This document shows, in pieces, positions 24,801 to 37,635 of a DNA stretch of 64,000 bases; the stretch's first letter is position 1, and each line of letters begins with the position of its first letter. A program made the position numbers and the translations under genes. This stretch comes from Scolanthus callimorphus (Eukaryota; Cnidaria; Anthozoa; Actiniaria; Edwardsiidae), in NCBI GenBank assembly GCA_033964015.1, contig JAWWUD010000061.1, positions 737,001-801,000 on the forward strand, read 5' to 3'. Below the pieces are notes generated by a model, which saw only the letters and a list, made by a program, of their open reading frames with translations, made no database searches and was not told the origin of the DNA.

Positions 24801-27800
24801 GTGGTTGATGATGAGTGTGGGTGATGATGAGTGTGGTTGATGATGAGTGGGTGATGGTGGGTGTGGTTGATGATGAGTGTGGTTGATGATGGGTGTGTGG
24901 TGATGATGAGTGTGGGTGATGATGAGTGTGGTGATGATGAGTGTGGTTGATGGTGGGTGTGGTTGATGATGAGTGTGGTTGATGATGGATGTGGTTGATG
25001 ATGAGTGTGGTTGATGATGGGTGTGGTTGATGATGAGTGTGGTTGATGATGAGTGTGGTTGATGATGGGTGTGGTTGATGATGAGTGTGGTTGATGATGA
25101 GTGTGGTTGATGATGGGTGTGGGTGATGATGAGTGTGGTTGATGATGAGTGTGGTTGATGATGAGTGTGGTTGATGATGAGTGTGGTTGATGATGAGTGT
25201 GGTTGATGATGGGTGTGGTTGATGATGAGTGTGGTGATGATGGGTGTGGTTGATGATGAGTGTGGTTGATGATGAGTGTGGTTGATGATGGGTGTGGGTG
25301 ATGATGAGTGTGGTTGATGATGGGTGTGGTTGATGATGGGTGTGGTTGATGATGAGTGTGGGTGATGATGAGTGTGGGTGATGATGGGTGTGGTTGATGA
25401 TGGGTGTGGTGATGATGGGTGTGTGTTGATGATGGGTGTGGTGTGATGATGAGTGTGGTTGATCATGAGAGTGGTTGATGATGGGTGTGGTGATGATGAG
25501 TGTGGTTGATGATGAGTGTGGTTGATGATGAGTGTGGTTGATGATGAGTGTGGGTGATGATGAGTGTGGTTGATGATGAGTGTGGTGATGATGAGTGTGG
25601 TTGATGATGAGTGTGCTTGATGATGAGTGTGGTTGATGATGAGTGTGGTTGATGATGGGTGTGCTTGATGATGAGTGTGGTTGATGATGAGTGTGGTTGA
25701 TGATGAGTGTGGTTGATGATGAGTGTGGTTGATGATGAGTGTGCTTGACGATGAGTGTGGTTGATGATGGGTGTGGTTGATGATGAGAGTGGTTGATGAT
25801 GGGTGTGGTTGATGATGAGTGTGCTTGATGATGAGTGTGGTTGATGATGGGTGTGGTTGATGATGAGTGTGCTTGATGATGGGTGTGGTTGATGATGAGT
25901 GTGGTTGATGATGAGTGTGGTTGATGATGGGTGTGGTTGATGATGGGTGTGGTTGATGATGAGTGTGGTTGATGATGAGTGTGGTTGATGATGAGTGTGG
26001 GTGATGATGAGTGTGGTTGATGATGAGTGTGGGTGATGATGAGTGTGGTTGATGATGAGTGTGGGTGATGATGAGTGTGGTTGATGATGAGTGTGGTTGA
26101 TGATGAGTGTGGTTGATGATGAGTGTGGTTGATGATGAGTGTGCTTGCTGATGAGTGTGCTTGATGATGGGTGTGGTTGATGATGAGTGTGGTTGATGAT
26201 GAGTGTGCTTGATGATGAGTGTGGTTGATGATGGGTGTGGTTGATGAGAGTGTGGTTGATGATGGGTGTGGTTGATGATGAGTGTGGTTGATGATGAGTG
26301 TGCTTGATGATGAGTGTGGTTGATGATGGGTGTGGTTGATGATGAGTGTGGTTGATGATGAGTGTGGTTGATGATGGGTGTGGTGATGATGGGTGTGGTT
26401 GATGATGAGTGTGGTTGATGATGAGTGTGGTTGATGATGAGTGTGGGTGATGATGAGTGTGGTGATGATGAGTGTGGGTGATGATGAGTGTGGTTGATGA
26501 TGAGTGTGGGTGATGATGAGTGTGGTTGATGATGAGTGTGCTTGATGATGGGTGTGGTTGATGATGAGTGTGGTTGATGATGAGTGTGGTTGATGATGGG
26601 TGTGGTTGATGATGGGTGTGGTTGATGATGAGTGTGGTTGATGATGAGTGTGGTTGATGATGAGTGTGGGTGATGATGAGTGTGGTTGATGATGAGTGTG
26701 GGTGATGATGAGTGTGGTTGATGATGAGTGTGGGTGATGATGAGTGTGGTTGATGATGAGTGTGGTTGATGATGAGTGTGGTTGATGATGAGTGTGGTTG
26801 ATGATGAGTGTGCTTGCTGATGAGTGTGCTTGATGATGGGTGTGGTTGATGATGAGTGTGGTTGATGATGAGTGTGCTTGATGATGAGTGTGGTTGATGA
26901 TGGGTGTGGTTGATGATGAGTGTGGTTGATGATGGGTGTGGTTGATGATGAGTGTGGTTGATGATGAGTGTGCTGATGATGAGTGTGGTTGATGATGGGT
27001 GTGGTTGATGATGAGTGTGGTTGATGATGAGTGTGGTTGATGATGGGTGTGGTTGATGATGGGTGTGGTTGATGATGAGTGTGGTTGATGATGAGTGGGT
27101 TGATGATGAGTGTGGGTGATGATGAGTGTGGTTGATGATGAGTGTGGGTGATGATGAGTGTGGTTGATGATGAGTGTGGGTGATGATGAGTGTGGTTGAT
27201 GATGAGTGTGGTTGATGATGAGTGTGGTTGATGATGAGTGTGGTGATGATGAGTGTGCTTGATGATGAGTGTGGTTGATGATGAGTGTGGTTGATGATGG
27301 GTGTGGTGATGATGAGTGTGGTTGATGATGAGTGTGGTTGATGATGAGTGTGGGTGATGATGAGTGTGGGTGATGATGGGTGTGGTTGATGATGAGAGTG
27401 GTGATGATGGGTGTGGTTGATGATGAGTGTGGTTGATGATGAGTGTGGTTGATGATGAGTGTGGTTGATGATGAGTGTGGGTGATGATGAGTGTGGTTGA
27501 TGATGAGTGTGGTTGATGATGAGTGTGGTTGATGATGAGTGGGTTGATGAGTGTGGTGATGATGAGTGTGGTGATGATGGGTGTGGTTGATGATGAGTGT
27601 TTTGATGATGAGTGTGGTTGATGATGGGTGTGGTTGATGATGGGGTGGTTGATGATGAGTGTGGGTGATGATGAGTGTGGTTGATGATGAGTGTGGTTGA
27701 TGGTGGGTGTGGTTGATGATGAGTGTGGTTGATGATGGATGTGGTTGATGATGAGTGTGGTTGATGATGGGTGTGGTTGATGATGAGTGTGGTTGATGAT

Positions 27801-30800
27801 GAGTGTGGTTGATGATGGGTGTGGTTGATGATGAGTGTGGTTGATGATGAGTGTGGTGATGATGGGTGTGGGTGATGATGAGTGTGGTGATGATGAGTGT
27901 GGTTGATGATGAGTGTGGTTGATGATGAGTGTGGTTGATGATGAGTGTGGTTGATGATGGGTGTGGTTGATGATGAGTGTGGTTGATGATGGGTGTGGTT
28001 GATGATGAGTGTGGTGATGATGAGTGTGGTTGATGATGGGTGTGGGTGATGATGAGTGTGGTTGATGATGGGTGTGGTTGATGATGGGTGTGGTTGATGA
28101 TGAGTGTGGGTGATGATGAGTGTGGGGTGATGATGGGTGTGGTTGATGAGGGTGGTGTGGTTGATGATGGGTGTGGTTGATGATGGGTGTGGTTGATGAT
28201 GAGTGTGGTGATCATGAGAGTGGTTGATGATGGGTGTGGTTGATGATGGGTGGTTGATGATGAGTGTGGTTGATGATGAGTGTGGTTGATGATGAGTGTG
28301 GGTGATGATGAGTGTGGTTGATGATGAGTGTGGTTGATGATGAGTGTGGTTGATGATGAGTGTGCTTGATGATGAGTGTGGTTGATGATGAGTGTGGTTG
28401 ATGATGGGTGTGCTTGATGATGAGTGTGGTTGATGATGAGTGTGGTTGATGATGAGTGTGGTTGATGATGAGTGTGGTTGATGATGAGTGTGCTTGACGA
28501 TGAGGTGGTTGATGATGGGTGTGGTTGATGATGAGAGTGGTTGATGATGGGTGTGGTTGATGATGAGTGTGCTTGATGATGAGTGTGGTTGATGATGGGT
28601 TGTGGTTGATGATGAGTGTGCTTGATGATGGGTGTGGTTGATGATGAGTGTGGTGATGATGAGTGTGGTTGATGATGGGTGTGGTTGATGATGGGTGTGG
28701 TGATGATGAGTGTGGTTGATGATGAGTGTGGTTGATGATGAGTGTGGGTGATGATGAGTGGGTTGATGATGGGTGTGGTTGATGATGAGTGTGGTTGATG
28801 ATGAGTGTGGGTGATGATGAGTGTGGGTGATGATGGGTGTGGTTGATGATGAGAGTGGTTGATGATGGGTGTGGTTGATGATGAGTGTGGTTGATGATGA
28901 GTGTGGTTGATGATGAGTGTGGTTGATGATGAGTGTGGGTGATGATGAGTGTGGTTGATGATGAGTGTGGTGATGAGAGTGGGTTGATGATGAGTGTGGT
29001 GATGATGAGTGTGGTTGATGATGAGTGTGGTTGATGATGGGTGTGGTTGATGAGAGTGTTTTTGATGATGAGTGTGGTTGATGAGGGTGTGGTTGATGAT
29101 GGGTGTGGTTGATGATGAGTGTGGGTGATGATGAGTGTGGGTGATAATGAGTGTGGTTGATGATGAGTGTGGTTGATGATGGTGTGGGTGATGAGTGTGG
29201 TGATGATGAGTGTGGTTGATGATGAGTGTGGGTGATGATGAGTGTGGTTGATGATGAGTGTGGTGATGATGAGTGTTGTGATGATGAGTGTGGTTGATGA
29301 TGAGTGTGGTTGATGATGAGTGTGGGTGATGATGAGTGTGGGTGATGATGAGTGTGGGTGATGATGGGTGTGGTGATGATGAGTGTGGTTGATGATGAGT
29401 GTGGTGATGATGGGTGTGGTTGATGATGAGTGTGGTTGATGATGGGTGTGCTTGATGATGGATGTGGTTGATGATGGGTGTGCTTCATGGGCGTGCTTGA
29501 TGATGGGTGTGGTTGTGGTTGAGGCCGAGGAGGTGATGGGGCCGAGGGTTGCCATGGAAATATAAGAAAGTCGTAAGGTTGACATTACGAAGAGGCTATT
29601 TCCTCTACACAGACAGACCAACGTGGTGGTCAGCTGTCAAGCAATACTCATGTAACAACATACAGCAGACGGTACCTTTCGTAGGTCTTGTGTTCTGTAG
29701 GTCTGTTAAGGGCGTTTAGCTGCCATGGGGGGTAGGGTGGGTGTGATGAGGTCTCTCCATCTACTGGGATGAGACTCTTCTTGGTGTGCTGTTTCTGTCT
29801 GTTGTTCCTGCTCACGTACGGCAGGTAACACTCTTCAGGATGTAGAAAGCCCATCTAATGGTGATTGGGAGGCTGTGTTTCACCATTAATGCACATGCGT
29901 GGTTCATCAGCTGAGGTATCCATGACAGATGGCAGTTGGGATGACACTTCAGAGGCACTACCATAAAGAAAGGTGATCAAACTTTTGATTGACTTTCAGA
30001 GAGGAACTTACGAACAATGATTCAGCGCTAGGCTGTGTTCACTTAGGGCTGGTTTACACATGACCGCAAGCGCAAGGATATCAAACTCATACATTCCCTT
30101 ATGTGGTTTACACTAGAAGCAAGCGCAGACACAAGCACAAGGATATCAAACTCATACATTTCCCTTATGTGGTTTACACTAGAATGCAAGTGCAGACACA
30201 AGCACAAGGATATCAAACTCATACATTTCCCTTATGTGGTTTACACATGAACCGCAAGTGCAAGGATATCAAACTCTACATTTCCCTTATGTGGTTTACA
30301 CTAGAACACAAGCGCAAGGATATCAAACTCATACATTTCCTTATGTGGCTACACTAGAACGCAAGTGCAACGATATCAAACTCATACATTTCCACTTATG
30401 TGGCTTACACTAGAACACAAGTGCAAGGATATCAAACTCATGCATTTCCCTTATGTGGCTTACACTAGAACACAGTGCAAGGATATCAAACTCATACATT
30501 TCCCTTATGTGGTTTACACTAGAACACAAGTGCAAGGATATCAACTCATACATTTCCCTATGTGGTTTACACTAGAACACAAGCGCAAGGATATCAACTC
30601 ATACATTTCCCTTATGTGGTTTACACTAGAACGCAAGTGCAAGGATATCAAACTCATACATTTCCCTTATGTGGTTTACACTAGAACACAAGCGCAAGGA
30701 TATCAAACTCATACATTTCCCTTATGTGGTTTACACTAGAACGCAGACGCAAGGATATCAAACTCATACATTTCCCTATGTGGTTTACACTAGAACGCAG

Positions 30801-33800
30801 ACGCAAGGATATCAAACTCATACATTTCCCTTATGTGGTTTACACTAGAAACACAAGTGCAGGATATCAAACTCATACATTTCCCTTATGTGGTTTACAC
30901 TAGAACACAAGCGCAAGGATATCAAATTATACATTTCCCTTATGTGGTTTACACTAGAATCCTATGATCTCTCTTTTTTGTGTATGATATCTCTTTCTGT
31001 GTGCAGCTGGATCGTACATACGTATTTGCTCGAATAAGCGCCTCCCCGAATAAGCGCCTCGTCGCTGCGCGACTCGTGCGATATCGCTTTTTTCGTGCTA
31101 TTTTCTTAGCGGAATCTAGCCTCATGAAGCTTTGAATAATCCTATAGAACGCAAGTGCAAGGACATCAAACTTATACATTTCCCTTATGTGGTTTACACT
31201 AGAACGCAGACGCAAGGATATCAAAACTCATACATTTCCCTTATGTGGTTTACACTAGAACGCAGACGCAAGGATATCAAACTCATACATTCCCTTATGT
31301 GGTTTACACTAGAACGCAGACGCAAGGGCAAGAAAATCTAGACGTCGCGTTCGTCTTGTGCTTGTGTCTAGTGTAAATCAAGCAAACTAGTTTATGTTTA
31401 GACTTACGTGTGTCGCTATGATCTACACTTGCCTTGAGCTTGCGTTGGTATGTAAACAGCCCTAACTGTGTGCAGCTGGGATCGTACATACCGTATTTGC
31501 TCGAATAAGCGCCTCCCGAATAAGGCCTCCCGAATAAGCGCCTCCCCCGAATAAGCGCCCCTTTGAACCAAAAATATTAATAAGCTCCTCCCCGAATAAG
31601 CGCCCCCCCCATAGGTAAAACTCATGACTATTAAGTTGATTGAAACATACAACAAGTTAAAAAGCGAAACTGATGTAGTACTGTAGTATAAAATGAAAAT
31701 AAAGAAACAATATTTGGGGCGTAGTTATTCCTTTTAAATAAGCGCCTCCCCGAATAAGCGCCCGTCCAATTAAATAAGCGCCGGGGCGCTTATTCGAGCA
31801 AATATGGTATGTGTTAACGGTACTGACCGCATGCAGGCTATGTTCACTGGGCAGTGGAAGCCTCCTGGCTTACTCCTACCAATCTCTGAGTCCCTACCAC
31901 ACCCACAAATGACTGCGGCTCCGGAAACATCCGTTCATGCCTGATCTGGATTATGCAATAGCGTCTCTTTTGGTATGAATTAACACGCATGGTAAAACTT
32001 TTTGGGCAAAACATGCGAAATATTTAGTTATTATTTTTTCCTCGAGGGCACGGTAACGAATTCGGCCTCGGTCAACATTTTCCAGCCCTCGGTCACAGAT
32101 TTCCCTATACGGACCTCCCAGCCGGTAAATAAAATATATTTATTCCTATACCAAATTAAGACCCCGTCCACACTAACGCGGCTTCGTTGAATCCGTATAC
32201 TTGTTGATACGTTTAGGCCTTGCGTCCACACTAACACGCTGATCGTTTTCATCGAATCCGTATAAGTTTGAAAACGCACTCGAAAGTGAAAAAAACGAAT
32301 CCGCATACATATCGTTTTAGTGCGGACGGTCGAATCCGGATAAAAATGAAAACGATGACGTCAACTGTACCACATAATTTGATACTATCCTTGCACGCGT
32401 CAACATCAAATAAAAATTGATCGCTTGTTTGGATACGAATACGCGACAGAAAGCCAGGCGACTGCACTAGGTGAAACAGGCGCAAGAATCAATGTTTTGA
32501 AAACGCGGGTCGCGATGCAACGATTTTAGCTGTAAGATTATGCCATGTTTCCAAACACACGGGTAAATCAATACCTTTTCGTTTGTTTGGGCATAAAACG
32601 AAATAAACAGTAATAAATAAATAAATAAATACTTATTGTGTGTCAGTAAAAAATATAGCAGTAGTAAAACCACTAAGTAAGGACACAAAATATAAAGTTC
32701 AACTTACTGAGTGTTAGTGGTCGCTGTGAACCATCAGAATCTGTACTGTGTTCTCTACTTGCAGGTTCTCTGTCACTTCTGACACCATCTTATCTCCCAT
32801 GCCCATCGGCTCTCTATTGTCTGAGCTCACAGCACCAAGCGATGCTCTATGGATGGTTCATCTAACAAGAGATGTGAAAAAACCTGTTTACATTGTCAGT
32901 ATGGACCAACAAAAAGCAAATAAGAACAGCACTGCACAGTTGTTAGTGTGCCTGCCACTTACTGTACCTTCACGTATGATGTATTTAGTAGCATTGACGG
33001 TTGAATTTGTGATGTGTTCTGTTTGACCACTATTCTCTTGACTTGCTCTGTAAGACATGGAGCCCTTCTCCTGAAATGATGTTTTTAATAAATGTTTTCT
33101 TATTTTATTTTCATGGCTGTCGAGGATGAATGTCATCAGAACTTCAGACAATCTTATCTCAGAAAAAGAGTACTCAAAGGCAACCAAAATTCGGGCAAAG
33201 GGAGCAACATCATGACATTGTGATATGACATTGTGATATGTCAATTCACAGACAGCATGGTATGGGCCTTAAGATATGAGATCTCATCAGTCCACTATTT
33301 ATAGCACTTGATCAGTCACTACAATTCCCACTTTGGTAGAGAATAACAGTAGCACTGATGAATTTTCTTGATACATTTGCTGATGTTATGGGTGAGCTTC
33401 ACATTTACTGACAGCCCCACTAACATGGAACATTCAATCATCTTTTCCCAACACCTGATACAATTGCCACAAAAATGACAGGGATTTGAAGTGACTGTAC
33501 AGCGATTCAAAGCGCTCTTTTCTTAATTCGAAGGGAAGAGTGCTTTATTGGGCACCCTAAAAGATATCAGATCCCAACATTTCCTGCCTTTTATATTTTT
33601 CACAATTTTACCCTCTAAAAGATATGATGAGCACCTCTTTCCAACCAATATGCTCCCCCCCCCCCCCCCCCCCAGGCTGCATAACTCACTTGTATGAATC
33701 CTCCTCTGACATGGCTGGAATTACTGGAGGCAAGCCATTGCTGGTATCATCAGAATTGGCATCCCTGTCATCCTTCCATGTAGATGATGAGGATGAACAG

Positions 33801-36800
33801 GTTGTGAATTCTTATCAGGACCAGGAACCTCTACTGGTGTCCTAGATTGTGCTTATACCAGCAATAAAAGCATTAGTTAACAGATACGTTGGAGAGGTGT
33901 CCACGGAGAAAAACTGTGTCGTGCTGCATTTGAAGCTAAAAACCTGAGTTGGGTGTCATTTTAAAGCTAAAAGAATGAAGTTTTTGATGTATAAACTATC
34001 TTAATTAGTAACATTTAGACCCCATCACCTACACCATTTTCAAACGAAAATGGATACTTTTTGCTCCGTTTTCAAAAACTTATCATTTTCGTATTGTTTT
34101 TGCTGTTTTCTGTGATCATTTTCAGCATGTAGTGTGGACGATAACCATATCGGAGCAAAAAGTCTCCGTATTCGTTGAAAATGAAGTAGTGTGGATGGGG
34201 TCTTATTGCCAAACTCAAAATTTGGAGCTGCAAACAAAAGAGCAGTGTGTTTGCTGTACCGGTTGCTGTTCCAGGATGTTTAGTATTGTTCAGAGTAGTT
34301 ACAGGATATTTATATAATTAAAGGGAGCCTGTCACACAACTATGCAGCTGTTCTGCACATCTGTAAAATCAGAGAAGTATCGTCCTGATACGATAAAAAC
34401 CTCGAAAACAAATTGTATATAATCTTGCTATTTCTCAGTCCATGAGACCATGCTTTTTAGCTTTACATATTCTTAAATAGTTATCTGGTAGGATGGTTTA
34501 GTGAGTTTTACTGATGAATCAGTGATGACTCCTGGAGCATGCACGTATTGTGACAGGCTCCCTTTAAGCGTAAACTTAATATGGCAAACATATGGCGCTC
34601 CCTTTAAGCGTAAACTTAATATGGCAAACATTATCAGGAAAGTTACAGACAGAATCTCTGGGAAATAACTTGTTCCATCCGAATCTGAAGTGAAGCAGCT
34701 CCTTGAACTGCTTTAGTTCATACAAACTTCCCAATTTTTCCCATATTTTTAGTAAGTTTAGTATAAATTCTTATGAATGTTTTCCGGTAATAAGGAACGC
34801 TATTCTTGTGCATTTTAGTGGGAGTGATAGTGACGGTCAGTGCAAGACATAGAAACCTGTGGTTACCTTCTCTTAGAAAACTCTCTATGATAGTCCGAGG
34901 AGTGGCATTGTCTCCAATTGACTTCCTTTTTTTCTTTGCCAAGAGTAACTGAGTGGTAGCCGGACTCTTGACAAGTTTGGATTTCCTTTTGTGCAGGCCA
35001 ATCACCACACTTTTGCTGACTGATGCAGCATCTAACAAACCCCCAATCTGAAACAAATAATGCATTAAAATATCTGAAAATCCAGTTTAAAATGCCTGAA
35101 CTACAGTCGAAGCTCTCGTAAGCGACCACCTTGGGAACTGAAAATTGTGGTCGTTAACGGAGCTGGTCGCTTACGAGAACGGCTCTCGCAAGCGACCACC
35201 AAGCGGCTTCCTACTTGAACAATAGGTGTTGGTCGCTTACGAGAGCTTAGTACAATAAATCTAGAAAATACCATGTGATACTAATGCTTAAAATAGTTTG
35301 ATTTATTTCCCGAATTTAATTAAGAATAGATAACCGCAAATATGTACTTAGAAAATAGCATTTCACCGGTGCAGCTTGTATCAGTTTAGACATTTTTGAG
35401 GTTATGACTGATGTTTTAAAGACAAAAAGTACTGTGGTCGCTTATGAGAGCTTAAAACAATAGAAAATCTCTGTTGGTGATATGAAATTGTGGTCGCTAA
35501 CGGAGCTGGTCGCATCGATAAGGCGGTCGCTTACGAGAGCTTGAAATAACAGAGTTTATGTGACATTTCAAACGGGGTTTCGGAAAATGGTCGTTATGGG
35601 AGTGGTCGCTTATGAGAGCGGTCGCACAGAGAGCTTCGACTGTACATACAATACAAGATGTGCATTTTGGAAATAATGTGAGGCATTTTATAATGTGATT
35701 TTTAAACAGCATTGTGAGTTCTCTCATCTAATCATAGTCTATAGCAATGTTGTTGCTAATTTGATAAAATGACATTTGCTTTCAGTTTTACAAGGATTCT
35801 TGGTTTTCTGACCAAATAAATGATCATTTTGTTTAGGTCATGTTCCTGAGAGTTACCTGTAGGTGTGGGCCACCTTATACCAATAGCTATAAGCAACTGA
35901 CTTGGATTGTTAAAAATTGATACATCAGTCAATCTGTACACAGCAAACCATGTATACATGTAAACACAATGTGTCACCCAGCCATAACAGATATATTAGG
36001 TCAAATTTGCAATTATCTTTAGAAGGTCAAGCAAGTCGACAAGCCCTCAGTCAAGCAATGTTTGACATCAAGTATTAACAGTAACATCAGTAGCAATGTT
36101 ATACTAACTTACCAGTGTTCTGGGTGTCATGTTGTTGATGGGGGTTGCCATGGTAACATGATTGTTGCACCATTTAATTCTGATCTTTCTACTGACAAGT
36201 TAGATTCTACAGATGGCCCTGAGCTTGACGTAGTTGGTATTTGAACACTATTTCTTGTCCGTCTTATGGGTTCTAATGTGTCCATTGAAGTAAGTGCACC
36301 AAGGATAAGTGCTTTGGGTGTCATTTCCTCCATGGTAACTTCAGAAGGTGACTGAACATAGACTGAAAAAAAAAGACACAAGAGACTGAAATTGTAAGGC
36401 TACGTAATGTGTAGAGTCTTGTTTATAAATCTCCTTTGTTATTTACATGTCGTTGGCTGGTCATGTGAATGATCACTAGATGTGGGTGCTACGTCCTTCC
36501 CCCCCCCCCCAACTGCTATCTCTTAGGGGTGTCCAAAGAGTCTGCTATCTCTAGGGAGTCACACACCAAAGGTGCCCTAGAAATTCAGTGACAACAGAAT
36601 AATTTGTTTCAACTTGATGGCTCAAGGACCACAATGACATTAGGATTTTCTGCATCCAATTTAGGGGTACAATTCACTGTTGACCACACCCAATTTGCTA
36701 TCCCTTAGGGTTGATCAATTTTCCCAACAAACACCCAATCTATTTTCATAGGGAGAGAGATATCATAGGATTCTATAGGTAAATCCATTGCCTGACAAGG

Positions 36801-37397
36801 GAATTCCACGCTAAATTTCACGCGAAAAACTGATATCGCTCGATATCGATATCGGTTTTTCAAGTGAAATTTAGCGTGGAATTCCCGAGTCAGGTAATGG
36901 ATTTTCTTTGAATCCCATACTGGACATTTTTAGAAAATTAAGTCTAAATTTACGAGAATTGATAGTGGATTTTGTGCGCTTGAAAGCCGCGCTAATGCGA
37001 AAGTGATGGAATTTTCTGAATCTCAAAACGAAAGTCCCTTGAAATTAGGCTTTGCTGCAATAGCGAATCTTTAAAACAAGAAATTACAATACATAAATGT
37101 TTAGATGAGAGAAAATTCATTCAGTTCAGTGTTACAAGTCTAAAGTATAAGCTTAGGTATAGTTTTTAGATTGTCGACACACTGAAGTGACTGAAGCCAA
37201 TTTGAAAAAAAAGCGATTGAGTCTACAAAAGTTTCAAATGATTTGAATTAGTAAATTTATCTTACTGATCGAAAATGTTTTAACTTTTAAAGCTTACTTG
37301 TTTGATTTCTTGTTCCCTTACGGCTTTCTATCTCCTTTATTCTTGGTAAATACCGCAGCTCCTGTAGTGTTTTTCGTTTTGCATGTGTTTTCAACCT
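21868..37397 (-). CDS. CENPT: Centromere protein T (CENP-T), at least nine exons, frameshifted in this sequence
   Basis: CENP-T is the inner-kinetochore histone-fold protein whose N-terminal tail recruits outer kinetochore complexes and whose C-terminal fold binds CENP-W. Exons (5' to 3'): 37298-37397, 36113-36362, 34867-35047, 33690-33841, 32759-32846, 29676-29854, 23498-23609, 22836-22939, 21868-21988. The N-terminal part has repeated TP(R/K) motifs (TPKALILGAL, MTPRTL-IGGLLDA, TPRTIIESFL), as in relatives. The fold begins LPSNLVKSILQHF, continues FFKHLSSDLMAYCNHAGRQ and TIELSDV, and the last exon carries QGLITDKQSLYSLIERFLP, LEYRQELIP and SGNRVV before TAG. Splice phases link exons 4-7 and 8-9. 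Frame breaks occur at 36140-36144, within 33690-33841, near 23520 and at 22851; each needs about one base. The true first exon and the link from exon 3 to exon 4 were not found. Confidence 0.85.
22245..22450. mobile_element. Inverted-repeat MITE in the last CENP-T intron
   Basis: 'ggtttggcttccgtcaatca' at about 22259 is inverted at about 22418-22440. Non-coding. Confidence 0.7.
24042..29512. repeat. 5.5-kb minisatellite with 15-bp unit in a CENP-T intron
   Basis: About 360 copies of GTGGTTGATGATGAG (CTCATCATCAACCAC on the - strand), with GGG for GAG and small indels. Because 15 is a multiple of three and the - strand lacks stops in all frames, frames of up to 1419 codons appear (HHQPH/SSSTT/LIINH repeats); they are artefacts. 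The array lies between CENP-T exons 29676-29854 and 23498-23609, in the sense strand of that transcript. Confidence 0.97.
30044..31464. mobile_element. Inverted-repeat element filled with 55-bp tandem repeats
   Basis: The left end TAGGGCTGGTTTACACATG and right end (complement of TAGGGCTGTTTACATACCAA) are inverted, flanked by ACT on both sides (30041-30043, 31465-31467). Between them are about 20 copies of a 55-bp unit with 'aaggatatcaaactcataca' and 'ttatgtggtttacactaga'; the unit repeats the terminal 'gtttacac..gcaagcgcaag' motif. A foreign segment (about 30958-31145) interrupts it. Many units differ by single-base deletions. Confidence 0.8.
31489..31809. mobile_element. MITE with 'cgaataagcgcc' repeats
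   Basis: TACCGTATTTGCTCGAATAA is inverted at the right end. The interior repeats 'ccgaataagcgcc'. A partial second copy with the same upstream flank ('gtgtgcagctgg..atcgtacata') lies at about 31000-31060, so flank and element duplicated together. Confidence 0.8.
31810..32165. other. CENP-T intron, nothing recognised
   Basis: No gene or clear repeat seen. Confidence 0.4.
32166..32345. mobile_element. MITE fragment with 'gtccacactaac' ends
   Basis: 'cgtccacactaacgcggctt' and 'cgtccacactaacacgctga' repeat 60 bases apart, and 'agtgcggac' closes the segment. Related in style to 34016-34205. Confidence 0.5.
34016..34205. mobile_element. MITE with TAGACCCCATC ends
   Basis: TAGACCCCATC is inverted on the right as GATGGGGTCTTA, and 'cattttcaaacgaaaatg' type inversions lie inside. 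Within a CENP-T intron. Confidence 0.7.
34318..34567. mobile_element. MITE with AAAGGGAGCCTGTCACA ends
   Basis: Left end AAAGGGAGCCTGTCACA and right end TGTGACAGGCTCCCTTTAA. Directly after it, a ~42-bp segment 'ctccctttaagcgtaaactt' onward is tandemly duplicated to about 34632. Confidence 0.75.
35102..35644. mobile_element. MITE with TACAGTCGAAGCTCTC ends
   Basis: TACAGTCGAAGCTCTC is inverted at the right end. The interior has several 'ggtcgcttacgagagct' copies in both orientations. Terminal TA is compatible with a mariner-type target. Lies upstream of CENP-T exon 34867-35047. Confidence 0.8.
36782..36902. mobile_element. Fold-back MITE
   Basis: Arms 'aatccattgcctgac' and 'gggaattccacgctaaattt' are inverted on the right, around an AT-rich 'gatatcgctcgatatcgatatc' type core. 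Confidence 0.85.
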
Positions 37398-37635
37398 CTA
37401 ACATTTGACACAACTTTTCATCGATAACATAACTTTCATCGAACGAGCCAACAGCTTCTCGTTGAAATTATCTTGTAAAGTAAATATCTGGACATTGCCT
37501 TGCATACCCAGGGTAGAAATACCAAAACTTTGGAGGAACCAGAGAGATTTTGTTTCCAAAACTTGTTGTGTTGACCACACGAGAGTTTGAGCGTTTGTGT
37601 TTTGTGGAGGCGCATGTGCCCACGTTTCACAAAGC

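Noticed and set aside
23956..29488. Very long - strand open frames (up to 1419 codons) rich in His, Ser, Thr, Ile
   Set aside because: They are a translation of a 15-bp minisatellite with a unit divisible by three and no stop on that strand; all three frames are equally open and the array lies in a CENP-T intron.
30103..31341. Repetitive frames with 'HTFPLCGLH' type text
   Set aside because: A 55-bp tandem repeat shifts frame in every unit; not coding.
32748..33845. + strand frames at 32748-33026 and 33624-33845 first read as exons of an unknown gene
   Set aside because: The opposite strand has better acceptors and donors (e.g. AA|GTGAGTT at 33689), and its phases connect with CENP-T exons, so the + frames are antisense shadows.
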